From assembly GCF_003711515.1 (NCBI RefSeq), contig NW_021167082.1, forward strand, positions 652,923-716,922: a DNA stretch of 64,000 bases, in the 5' to 3' direction. The notes under the pieces were generated by a model that did not search any database, had not been told where the DNA came from, and was given only the letters and a program-made list of their open reading frames with translations. A program made the translations under genes and the position numbers. This document shows, piece after piece, positions 35,653 to 45,999 of the stretch (within the stretch, counting starts at the first letter, position 1; every line of letters begins with the position of its first letter). The DNA comes from Sodiomyces alkalinus F11 (lineage: Eukaryota > Ascomycota > Sordariomycetes > Glomerellales > Plectosphaerellaceae).

Positions 35653-37006
35653 ATGGATCAAATGCCTAGAATAGGCCGTCCCCCCAAACACTCCCCAGCA
35701 GATGCTGAAGAAGAGAAGCGACGCAGTGATGAACAAGATAGCCTGAAGGCATACAACTTACTTCAGAGCGGGAAAGAATGGAGCATAAAGGGTTCGAGGG
35801 CTTCAAATGTTCGGAGAGTGTTCCAGGAGCTGTATGACACGGGAGACAAGGAAAGTGCGGCGACAATACAGTTCTTACCCAGTGAAGCGACAGTCATCGC
35901 TATGAGAGGAACACCCAGCGTACTCAGAAAGCTCAAAAGGCATCCCAACGGCACGAAAGATATGCCGATCATATTGCCTCCCACCATAGAACAGGTAGGC
36001 AGAGTCATGGCAATCCTATTTATCGAATGTCCTACACACGGCCTGCGGTTTATTTGCGGTATGTATTTGATCTCGTCCCAGCTGCAGCGGTCTCTCACAT
36101 ATGATAGAGTTATTAGCACAATGGGTAGGACCGGGTGGGAAAGACATGCTTGTCAGTACTTTACAAGAGGCTATCAGCAACGTGAATTCCAACCCACGTA
36201 CTTCACGGGCGTTTCAGGCAGAACAATCCCAAGGCGCACAAGACGCATCACTCGAAGCTCAAGATAGCGGGGCAGCCGCAGACTCGAGCATCCTGGAAAA
36301 CGGAGGAGGGCGCTGGGCGCAGGAGGCAAGTCACATCAGCCAGGGTGGCAACTCTGGTGTCTGGAATAGTGAGTCCCTGTGTCAAACTGATTCGCTGGTC
36401 AGGAGGTTAGATGGACTCATTCATCCCTCGACAGGCACCTGTTCCCACGCCTCTAACTTCTTTAATATGGATGTGCTCACGGGCGTTGAGGGATACAGAA
36501 GAAACGACGAGGGCCTCCGAGCTGAGAACCGACGTCAAGACCTTCCTTCCACGCAATGTTCCCCTGCTCGTACGGGACAAGGTGAAGGTTTGAGACCAGC
36601 CACGACAGAGGAATGCCCGGCTTCGGCGACTGGCTTCTCGCATGCTGCCGACAATGTTCCAACCCAACCTATTGAGATGGAACATTCGCCAGGCGCCGTA
36701 GAGAGAGCTACACCGGGCGTAAATGACAATGAATCGTACGTCGCTGGTATTCATTATGCAGGGCTGGACGCCGACAGTAGCAGGAGGGACAAAGTGCGTG
36801 GATTCCTCTGTCTTGGCTCACTCAGCGACCAAAACGCTCAGCCAAGCTCCGCAATCCCTCATCAGACATCGACACTGCATTTATTTGGCGATAATGACAC
36901 CTCAAGGGACCCAGACACTCTTCTCGGACATGATATGGACGCTGTTCTCCAGTCGTGGGACATGGATGCAATTCTCGAGACCCAGCCGTCGGATCTACCC
37001 TTATGA
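35653..37006 (+). CDS. AT-hook-like protein with repeated acidic C-terminal motif (434 aa)
   Basis: AT-hook-like motif at residues 6-12 (RIGRPPK), followed by a Glu/Lys/Arg-rich helix. The proposed structure is exon 35,653-36,058, a 49-nt intron 36,059-36,107 (donor GTATGT, branch CTCAC, acceptor ATAG) and exon 36,108-37,006. A 115-nt intron from GTAGGC at 35,995 to 36,109 is an alternative that also keeps phase. The middle is Ser/Gly/Gln-rich and probably disordered. The C-terminus repeats DMDAVLQSW and DMDAILETQ, acidic-hydrophobic units like a transactivation segment. I infer a nuclear DNA-binding regulator; no known family is recognised. Upstream codons in the same frame make an earlier start possible, but ATG 35,653 fits the AT-hook best. 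It converges on the gene ending at 37,074. Confidence 0.6.
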
Positions 37007-37073
37007 GCCTCTCCATTCAATGAACCCCAATAGACCAGCAACATCCCTTTGTGTTCGCGGCTTCCTCACTTCA

Positions 37074-37771
37074 TCACTGCATCGCCCAGCCCCCTTTTCC
37101 TTTCTCTACCAGACATGTGTCGTGTTGAGCCGAAAGCAAGCATATTCCCCGAGCCTCTATGGTGTCGTTCTTAGAGCTCTGAATAAGAAGTTCCTCGTTT
37201 CCTTCCAGGATGATAACGTCGCCGACCTCCAGATCAAGTAAAGACCAAGCTCCAAGCCCCTCGGCAATTGGCCTTTTAACGCGGACCTTGGACCGCAATT
37301 CGTTTTGCTGAGGAATGACAGCCTATATTGTGAATTCAGCGCCTGCACCAAACAGTACCTCGGTATGAGCCCTACCTGCTGGGTTGCTGCTTCTGTCTTC
37401 TTGTCTTGACTGGGTTTTGGGATAACGACCGAAATCAAGAGTCTGTTAGCTCCAACCGGAACCTTGTGGAGCCAAACTACTTGGGGACCGAGCCTGGCTT
37501 TGTCATGAATGCGTATTCCACTCTCCTTTGCCCAGTCGTTAATGTGCTCTCGCTGGATGCCTTTAGTAATGACCTTGCAACAAGGTGTGAAACGCACCTT
37601 TCTATCGTAGAGGAACCTGACGAGCTCAAGTGCAATTGCCGGAAGGCCCGGTAGTCTCAATATTCCCTTCACGTTCGGGACAGAATTCATGTCTTCGAAC
37701 CGGGTTTGGACTTGCGCTGCACGTTTTTTCAGCTCTTCGTGCAACTCATCATTGCGGGTGAATAGGAGCAT
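37074..37771 (-). CDS. Hypothetical 214-aa protein, two exons
   Basis: ATG 37,771 opens exon 1 (to 37,376). A 53-nt intron (37,375-37,323; donor GTAGGG, branch CTGAATTCAC region, acceptor AATATAG) joins in phase to exon 2, which ends at 37,074. The splice turns two separate open frames into one. N-terminal Glu/Lys helix (residues ~8-25), then a stretch rich in Leu/Val/Ile with basic residues, and a C-terminal beta-like segment (LLDLEVGDVIILEGNEELL). No domain is recognised. Its 3' end lies 67 bp from the 3' end of the plus-strand neighbour, so the two genes are convergent. The frame is open upstream of 37,771 but lacks another ATG. Confidence 0.5.
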
Positions 37772-38161
37772 GATGAATCTTATTCTTCGATAATCATCAT
37801 AGAAATTTCCACGGGCAGAAGTTTTATGGAAGTGCTTGTTTATACACAATTTCGAATTTCCATTAGAGTCGGCCTAAAAGCGTCAGGTGGGGTGGCTATT
37901 GCGCCCGAACCGTAGATTGTCAGCTGTAGATCTCGTCAGGCACCTCCCGGTTAATGATCGGGTCACATGCATGCATCACGTGGATCACAGCTGTTCACAA
38001 ACAACCTTGTTAGACCTATCGACTAGGACAGATCGAGCATAAAGCAGCCGCAAAGTCCATCACGTTCATGGAACAAACTGAGCTCCTTGGGCAATTCAGG
38101 ATCGAGTCGCAACCCAGATGAAGCTGAGCACTGGGGGGCTACTATAGGTAAACAGAACCGG
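37772..38161. other. Intergenic DNA
   Basis: Normal composition. No gene, repeat or clear regulatory element was recognised. It contains an ATGCATGCAT run near 37,968. Confidence 0.4.
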
Positions 38162-38593
38162 TTATGAGGTATTCAGCCTAGACAGAGGGGCACAATAGCA
38201 CATTAGCAGAAGAACCGCCATCTGTAAAGGCCGGCCAGCAAGTACAGATAGAGGTTGAAGAGCAGAAGTGGGAAATTTGGGGACAGCAGTCAATGTCTCG
38301 GCATTGGCGAAGTGGGGCGGTCCGGATAAATGTTCGAGCGCGTCGGCGGCCTGCCAAACCCCGCTTATCCGGGCATAGCTGCTGACTATATAACGGCCAT
38401 ATCCGAGTAGGAGAAACAGGGTTCTACCTCGTCTTAATAACCAACATGTAGCGAGTGACCATTTTGAAATTCCATACTCCAATTGCTCCGATCCAAGGTT
38501 TCCTTCCGAGAGGTTTCTTTTCGATGATATATATGGTCGGGCGCCTGGTTGAAGTCTTGCGGTCAGAGTCAGATGCTTGAGTCGGAGGCGCAA
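38162..38593 (-). CDS. Doubtful open frame with hydrophobic C-terminus
   Basis: A frame of 143 codons opened by a non-ATG codon. It includes a basic-hydrophobic stretch (LLRRGRTLFLLLGYGRYIV) and a Leu-rich end. No intron, domain or homologous copy supports it; it may be the downstream part of the gene at 38,610-39,240 or chance. Confidence 0.2.
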   Translation of the reverse strand: MRLRLKHLTLTARLQPGARPYISSKRNLSEGNLGSEQLEYGISKWSLATCWLLRRGRTLFLLLGYGRYIVSSYARISGVWQAADALEHLSGPPHFANAETLTAVPKFPTSALQPLSVLAGRPLQMAVLLLMCYCAPLSRLNTS

Positions 38594-38609
38594 CTGGTAT
38601 TACCTTGGA

Positions 38610-39240
38610 TCATTTGAATCCGATATCTATGTTCGGTTCCTCTAGGACATCGTCCATATCAAAACTCGGTCTATCTCCTTCGCCATTTTCTGGTGGAGGA
38701 GTGGGAGAGGGTGGCGGGGGAGAAAGGCGGGGAGGAGTGTAGGCGGAGGAGGGGTAGGAGTGCGGTGCTTCTTGTCTTGGTCCTCCTTGTGAGGCATGTT
38801 TGTGGGTGAGAATGAATATATCTCGTATAGTGTTCTTCGTACGTCCAAGATGTAGATGATTATAATACGGCAGAGGATGTGGTCCTTCTGGAAGAACTTC
38901 GATAATGACGACGGGAGACTCGGCCTTGAGAACGAGCGTTAGCAAGACATTATGAATGTTGCAGTATCTGTTCTAAGTTCTCTTACAGGGTCCTTGTTGG
39001 GTCTGCAATGATGGAAGTGTCGTAGACCAAGAGATAATACAAGAGAGCTATGACCGGCAGAGCTGCTGGCACTTGGGGCCTGGATGGTGCGGTTGATGAG
39101 ATCCTGAACTTGACGGCGAAAAGGGCGGGGTCTTTATATCTGTTGACCCTCCGGACGAGGTACAGGATGTCTGGGGTAGCCGAACTTCTCGTGCCTTGTC
39201 GACTCCCTTGACATGGCGAGCTTGGGCATGGGCGATACAT
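38610..39240 (-). CDS. Hypothetical protein, at least two exons
   Basis: ATG 39,240 opens a frame to 38,983 that ends in a hydrophobic segment (VIALLYYLLVYDTS). A second frame, 38,945-38,610, has a Pro-rich disordered part (SPPPPSPTPPP) and an acidic end (FDMDDVLEEPNIDIGFK). Between them lie donor GTAAGA (38,986), branch GCTAAC and acceptor CTCAAG (38,925), a convincing 62-nt intron, but it breaks phase by one base. GTCTAC at 39,027 to the same acceptor (103 nt) would keep phase. The exact junction is therefore unresolved, or one base is wrong. Function unknown. Confidence 0.45.
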
Positions 39241-39704
39241 CACCGGCCGGTCCTGCCGTCATGCATAGTACCATTGACAACTACACCATAACCTGCCAGA
39301 AGCAACCTCTGCTGCCCATCTAGCCTGTATGCGGCTTGACCACCATCGCGGCCGTTTCTCGCCAGACTCGGGAGCTCAGCTCAGCCAACTGCCCTCCAAC
39401 TCCATGGATCGTCAAGACAAGCGGCCGAGAACGAACAGTTGGCCAGGAGCTACTATGTGACTTACATGCATGATCCTTGAGCGAATTCGGTATCGGATGG
39501 CCTCCGTGAACAAGACCAGGTCTCATCTCCACAACTTCTCACAGAAAACTTAGCTTCCTGGGTAACCGACATGTATCGAGATGCGCTCGTAGCCTTGCCA
39601 ACTCCTTCCGGGCGGATGTAGGCTAGGCGGTTTACATAATCACCATCATCCTATGCTCAGTTTGAGCTCCACAGCACTCGGCAGCAATCACATCCAAGTA
39701 GACC
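39241..39704. other. Intergenic DNA
   Basis: Normal composition. A 70-codon minus frame (39,320-39,532) lacks any support. Nothing else seen. Confidence 0.35.
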
Positions 39705-40079
39705 TTATCTCACCAGGGGATTCTTAGTCGGAAGATTCACGTAGGCAATGGCATTCAAAACTCTATGGATTTCCTCTGCCCTCCCTATGACGTCCGTGTT
39801 AATCTTTGCCCAATAGGACCAGTTCCTCCGCCACTCTGCTCATAACCTTCTTACTCTCTTACGGGCCCGCTTCTCGCCCTGCTCTACTGTTGCGACCCCT
39901 TGATCCTGCGCTAGGTGAAAAAGGTCGAGCGCTGTCCTGGCGAGGTTCTTCCGGGCTTCGTCGACGGTCTCCCGAGCACAAGCGATCTCGTCTCCCTCCC
40001 TGTCATGGAAGCGTCGGGGAGTGTGTTGAAGCTTGTAGGTTAACCCATGGTCAAGACGGCCCAGATTGAAACGGTGCAT
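39705..40079 (-). pseudogene. Helical hypothetical protein with one in-frame TGA
   Basis: A true ATG at 40,079 opens a frame of 79 codons to TGA at 39,842-39,840. The same frame continues directly for 44 more protein-like codons (WRRNWSYWAKINTDVIGRAE) to TAA 39,705. The whole is Arg/Glu/Ala-rich and predicted helical by composition. The stop could be a CGA-to-TGA mutation, a sequencing error, or the real end with a fortuitous extension. No family recognised. Confidence 0.4.
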
Positions 40080-41108
40080 AATGGAGGTGTCGACAGAATC
40101 TCAAATCCGGCATGCATAGCTCTGGGCTCGTTTGCCGGTGCCAGCTAAGAGGTGATGGCGCGCATTGTGAAGGAAGAGAGCTTTACGAGACTATACAGAG
40201 GACGTGAAATCTCGTCTCTTGCTTGGCCGCCACATCGCCACTCGCTGCACTAGCTGGGGATGTGTACCGCATCCATCAATAGTCACAACGAGCGAGCCAC
40301 GTCTGCGGTTGGCTCGCCCAGCAAGTATGGGGCCGAGATCCTGGACATAATCCCGTCAACGGCCCATGTCGTTCACGACCTATCCGACGGCCACTCGACA
40401 ACACAAAGGCTGGGCCAAGGATGGCCTATCGGCCAGGATCATGGTCGTGACTCCAGGAGAAGCCTGACGTCTGCAGAAAGGGGATTTGGAGGACAGGGGA
40501 TTTGGATGACAGGGATAGTAGATGGCTTGAGCGTCCGTGAGGTGCATGAATGGAGCTGAAGACGTGTAGTCGTCAACGTTCACGTCGACTTTCCCAAGCC
40601 TGATGCTCCGGAGCAATCATGTAAGCGGAGCGGAAGCCAAGGCTTTTCTCATAACGTGAAGTTTTCGCGAGGTAGATCAGTAACCCCACATCGTGTAATA
40701 GTGTTTGATCGAACACTACTTAATAGGGTTAGCGCTTTGTTTTGGGAGACGTGGGTAAGACATGTATTCAGGAGTCATATCACTGATATCCAGGACGGGC
40801 CCCTGTATCCCTAGTAACCTACTCTTCACGAACACCCAGTTAACACCTAGTTAACACCCTTCGTCTACCAGGCCATCATACAGAGTACCTGGTCGGCACT
40901 ATGCAAGAAGATTATAAGAGGGTGTGCCGTAGATAATAACCTACTCGGCATATTCAGCAGTGCTCACCCTTCTAGCTTTGGTTAGTTATACTCCTACACG
41001 CTATAATCTTCTAAGAAACTTATATCGATCCTCTTATACTATAACCCTAAAAATAGCCGTTACCCAGAAATTAGCCCCCGAATTAGCTAGATCGGCTATT
41101 TTACGATA
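40080..41108. other. Intergenic DNA grading into a RIP-mutated tract
   Basis: Normal composition to about 40,970, then CA/TG-depleted. Frames at 40,260-40,559 and 40,380-40,616 overlap and are unsupported. At 40,700-40,734 lies a single copy of the inner hairpin (AGTGTT..AACACT) and right arm of the repeat-D palindrome, in its least mutated form. Near 40,840 there is a short tandem of GTTAACACC. Confidence 0.45.
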
Positions 41109-42480
41109 TAATCGTATAAGCCGAGATATAATTTTATAGATATAGAACTAGCAGAAAACGTAATAGTATAAGGGGGTCCTGGTTTTTTATATATAATCGT
41201 TATCTTTAGCGAGGCGCCGTGTGACTCACCCCTATTACTCGCCTCTAGTATAATTTTTTTTTTATTAATACCCCGAGTACATACCGAATCCCAGGGCCCT
41301 AGCAGAATAAAGCACTAAGTCTACTAGTAACGGTGTCCTATACCTAACTGTAGCGCTTCTAACTATAGTAGTAGCACCCAAAGACTAGGAAGGGTATAGT
41401 TATATTACTATTCGTGGCTAGGAAACGCTAGCCCACGAATATACCGGAAAATTAATATACCTAGAAGCAGGCTACCTAGGCAGTCCGCTTAAATAGAGCC
41501 GCTTATTATAGCCATAATCACCGGCAATATATAAATAACCACGAGTTACCTTTATCCCGATATGCTAATAGACGTGATAAGGCTTATATTAACCGAGCCA
41601 CCCCTAGGTAATAACTTTCCTAGTAGCTAAGCCTAGGTAAGATCCTCTCGCTCGATTAGCGAGTCCTTATCTAAAAAGCACTACTATTATAGCGAGCTAA
41701 TATCGTAATCTTAAGAGAAGTCTAGACTTACTTCTATACGTCTAGGGAAATAATAAACCGTATAGTCTAGCTAATACTTTTCCCGATTAGGTCTGCCGAC
41801 GAGGTAACTACTAGGATAGGCAGGGAGAAATACTATATTCCTAAATCTCCTAGCTAAAGATACAGAAGTCGTCTACTTTCAGTAAAGCTAATCTTTAAGT
41901 AACCTAACCGATTAGAGCGTTAATCCGCACGGGTAAGGGATATAGGACACTAATATTTTGATTCTAATAATCGCTAGTATAGTAGGGATTATCTATCTAT
42001 CGACTACCCACCTTTAGCTCTAGTCGGCTAGTAAGAGATCCTACCTAGATAGTGCTTTTATTTTCTTACCTAGTGAGATTCGCCTTCCTTGTATATATTA
42101 GCACGAGAAAAGCCTTTATACACTATACGCTAATTAATTATTTCATATATAATCAGGAGGCTAGGTAACGGGATATCCAGTAAGAGGTGAATAGTCTACG
42201 GATCCAGGTCTCCCTATAGCTCTACGTGGCTCCTAGCCCTAAAAAGTTTTAGTATCCTATAGAGGTAATCTATCTTTAATCCGAATAGACGAAGAGTGAC
42301 TTACCGTGATATTCGATATAATAATAGCCCCTATTAACGTAAGTCCGTAACTACGGAGGTGTAAATATATATAAGTATTACTTTAGTCCTTAGTAACTAG
42401 AGTCTTTAGTATTCCTCAAGGACTCTAACGTAGCTATTAACACGATTAGATACTTTCCGTGTTATGCCCTGTTATATATG
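41109..42480 (-). repeat. Dispersed repeat family B, copy 1 (heavily RIP-mutated)
   Basis: Collinear over about 1.35 kb with 55,596-56,942. Differences are overwhelmingly CA-to-TA and TG-to-TA changes in this copy. No frame survives here. The less mutated copy suggests minus-strand coding, so that strand is given. Confidence 0.88.
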
Positions 42481-43436
42481 CTTACGTATAATACTTTATA
42501 GTTCTTTGCTGCTTAGGAGTGGACCTATAACCCCGTTCGTTTAATTAATTCCTTTATCACTTCTTAGTCGGATATAAGGCGAGGAGTATAGTTCTCTAGC
42601 ATAGTTCGGTCTATAGCGTCGTAAGCGTAGTAAGCGATACTATCCGTAGTGATTACTTTAAGGTATTCTACGCGAGTCGGGCGATTAATACGGAATACCC
42701 CGGTAGAGACCGCTTAATAACTATTTTATATCCCTCTACGTTATCCTGTTTATATACGATTCTAGCTAGTTAGAAGAAGCTTACACGGCTATATTATTAG
42801 TATCGCGGGCCGGGATTATCCTCTTACTACTATTTAACTATTACTAGCTTAAGTTAGAATTCTCTAGTCTTACTAACTTAACAGCCCTAATCTATTTCGC
42901 CTATCGCCTAGCCTATAATAAGATAATAGGAGGTGACCTTATCTCGTGTAGTAATAAGGATAGAGATTAAGCATAACTTCGGCTTATCTATCTACAGGGA
43001 AATAGAGTAATAAGGGAAGAAGAGAAGAAAAGGAAGAAATAAAATAAGAGGATAAAAAGGAATTTGAAATAAAATGAGATGATAAAAAGAAATGGGAAAA
43101 AGAAGAAAAGATAAAGATAAAGAAGAGTAAATAATAGGGTTTCCTCCTCCACCCTCACCTATACTAGGGAAGAGGGCATAGTACGCCTGCAGGCTGGCAT
43201 TAACAGGGTCTAGTCCTTACTAGCCCGAAGATCGAGTAATAATATACGGCTATAAGGCGGGCGGATAAGGGCATTTAGGTTTCCTTCCGGACTTAGGTTA
43301 AAATCGCCTACGGCGATTACTTTTTACGTGATCGCACGCGTCGTATTACGCCGTATCACCACTTATTTTACTTAACCTTATTAACCTCCTTAGTGTGTAT
43401 CTAGTACCCTGCCTATCCGTCGCCGCTCTCTAACTA
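42481..43436. other. RIP-mutated tract
   Basis: No gene decoded. A purine-rich AGAAGAAAAGGAAGAAAT segment lies at 43,010-43,130. Confidence 0.45.
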
Positions 43437-44690
43437 CTAGGTAGTCTCCTCGTTACTATTATTATTATTATTATCGCTCGCCGACTCGCTTTCACGGCCT
43501 ATAGTCTCTAGGATATACTCCTTACTAATACTCCTAGCCGTATTTATAATAACCTTAATACCGCTTAGGTTATAGCCTAGTCTATAGTTCTCCGAGCCGT
43601 TAGTACCGTGGAAGACACGGCGGTAAAGAGGGCGGAGGATTAGGATTCCTATATATACTATTATCACGGCTAGTTTAACGGCGGACTAGATAATTAGGGG
43701 CATGGTGTCCTCTATTCGGTAATATTAGAGTATAGACTTTATAGCTAGGCCGATAGACTAAGGGGCTTACTTATATAGTTCTCGGTGAAGCCGGAGGCTA
43801 TGTTATAGGTATATACGATACCGGCTACTCTAGCACTACGGTATATATTAGTTATCGTATAGTCGGAAAGAAGACTAAGAGAGATCGTTATATAATACCT
43901 AAACTTATACTACCTATAATAGTAATCTTCTCCTACTTCGGTATATTAAAGTTCTAAATAAATATATAAGGGAATAACGCGAAGAAAAAATCAGTAATAA
44001 TATAGAAGACTACCACGTGCTTAGTTTTAATGCGTCGTTCCGAGTCTTAGATCGCCGACACGACTTACTACCTAATATAACGGCGAAAGGAGTAATCTTA
44101 ATATTATAAGTAGTAGCCGCTTAAAGAGGGGGTTTATAAATAGCCTTGACGGGCTAGTATTATAGCCAAAATATAATAGCTATTAGGATCGAGACTAATA
44201 TTAACACGTTTATAACTACCTAGATTACGATCTTATACTAAAACACTATAATAAGATAACATAGTAAGAAACTAAGCGATACTTTAAAGACGGCTATACC
44301 GATAACGGCGAATATCTAGCCGATTATCTCCTAGTATATAGCGTTCGCTATATCTTATATCGTTCCTATTTCTAAGATCTTAGCGATAGATAGGCCGAAG
44401 CTATAGTGTAGTGACTTTTAGATAAAGGTTACGTAGAGTAGGAGGAAGATCTAGGGAGTAACTAAATACTACGTTAACGTACGAAAATATAAATTACTAG
44501 ACTTTTAGTCGGCTTATCTAGAAAGGTACTTACTCCTGCTAAGACGTAGATATAATCGTCTATACCGAGCTTATAGATAATAAACTACCTCGTAATTACT
44601 CGGATAATAACGAATATAAGCGTCACGGCCGTTAATAACTATATAATACTAAGCGCTATTAGGCTATTACCCCTAGGGTCGATTATCTTA
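43437..44690 (-). pseudogene. PTH11-like rhodopsin-domain receptor, RIP-inactivated
   Basis: Reading the minus strand and ignoring RIP stops, the fungal rhodopsin-domain pattern appears in order: an early helix followed by FIIYKLGIDDYIYVLA (about 44,600-44,550), the central TDFFFALFPYIFI (about 44,000-43,960) and EKITIIGSISLG, and the last helix with ILILRPLYRRVF (about 43,640-43,600). A hydrophilic Asn/Ser/Glu-rich tail ends at TAG 43,437. The intact family comprises seven-helix plasma-membrane proteins related to PTH11, implicated in surface sensing. Only the C-terminal 76 codons are still open. Start and introns cannot be fixed. A related tail lies at 60.1 kb. Confidence 0.78.
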
Positions 44691-45999
44691 ACGTATTATA
44701 AAACGGTCTAGGATAGTATATAGCTAGAGTTATCTAAGCAGGGTTATCTTAAGTCGAAATCGTAAGAAATACTAATATTCTAGGGATTAGTCCTTAGGGA
44801 AAGCTAAGTGTTACGTCTAATTCTTAAACCGGACGTATAGAGTTAGGCCGGGTCGGTATATATATTCGGACTATATATCGAGCAGTAAGGGGCAATACGG
44901 CTGGATCTTCGTCCTACTAATTCCTCGGACAGCGACATCGAAGCAGTTCCGGGTCTAGGTACTTCAGTGACATAGTTCTATTCCCGAGTCATGGATAAGA
45001 GCTTCAGAACAACGAAGGTTCCAGGGGTCTCGTCACACCAGACCAACAGCACGATATCGGCAGATGGATTTATTCACCCCCGGCGGGAACATCCAACGGA
45101 AGTTGCAGGATAGCATGAGAAGCTCCTACCTTGCTGCCTTGGTTTCCTAGGCTTGTTCCTAGTGGCTACACGACAAATTCCTTGCGGAATGCAGTTGCAC
45201 TTGCTAAGACAGGCCCAGAACTCCCATACACTCGTTATCTCCAAGGGAGTAGTGATGAAGACACTTAGCGTGCTTGAGAGTACAACGGGACAATAAGGCG
45301 GTTATGCGCTACCACTACCTATTTTCCTCAACTCTGCATATCGCACCCATTGAGTCTCGAGTCTTGGGCGCTAGATTAACCCTACTGTTAGGATATTACA
45401 ACGATAAAAACCTGGGACTAAACAATATTCTGCTACGGAGGCAGTGAATGGGTGGAACATTAGAACACCCCGCCCCCAGGTTGGAAGCAAGGAACAAGGG
45501 GCAGAACATGGATCAAGACCATAACAAATCTGATCTCGTCATCTACTAAATCCACCCTGGCGTGTTCAAGAGGTTACGTGCCGTGTATGCCACTGGCCCT
45601 GGGTTCCAGATTAATGCTAGTCCGCCCCTTCCGCGGACCGGGGGCGTATCCCTTGTACCCGGAGGTCGACTAAGAAAATGAGGGTGGGTGATGGAGTTAA
45701 GTTCCATCAATAACACCACGCCAAGGAACCAGGGCAAGGGAGTCGACTCCCCGCACACTCGGCACAAGCGCTCCTCCTGTGTGGTGTAAGTCCGGGCCTT
45801 CTGGGGAGCACAAAGCCATGCTACCCTTTCATCTATGGTACCATACAGAGTACATAAAGGTATATTCTCGCCCATCCTTGCAGGGGACCATCGAAACATT
45901 GAGAAGAACGCTTTCTTATTTTGCCACATCTATTATCAGGCTTTGGCGTTGAGCATTTTGAGGTATTCGTTGCCGTTTCTTGTTTTCTAGGAATCAGCC
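44691..45999. other. Border of RIP tract and upstream region of the P450 gene
   Basis: Mutated up to about 44,900, normal after. A minus-strand ORF with a true ATG (45,929-45,546, 127 codons, Pro/Arg-rich, no domain) lies divergently 70 bp from the P450 start. It may be a small gene sharing the promoter region but has no other support. No clear TATA box was found. Confidence 0.4.

Noticed and set aside
36407..36754. Minus-strand frames within the AT-hook-like gene
   Set aside because: Antisense shadows of a frame that is supported by an intron and a motif repeat.
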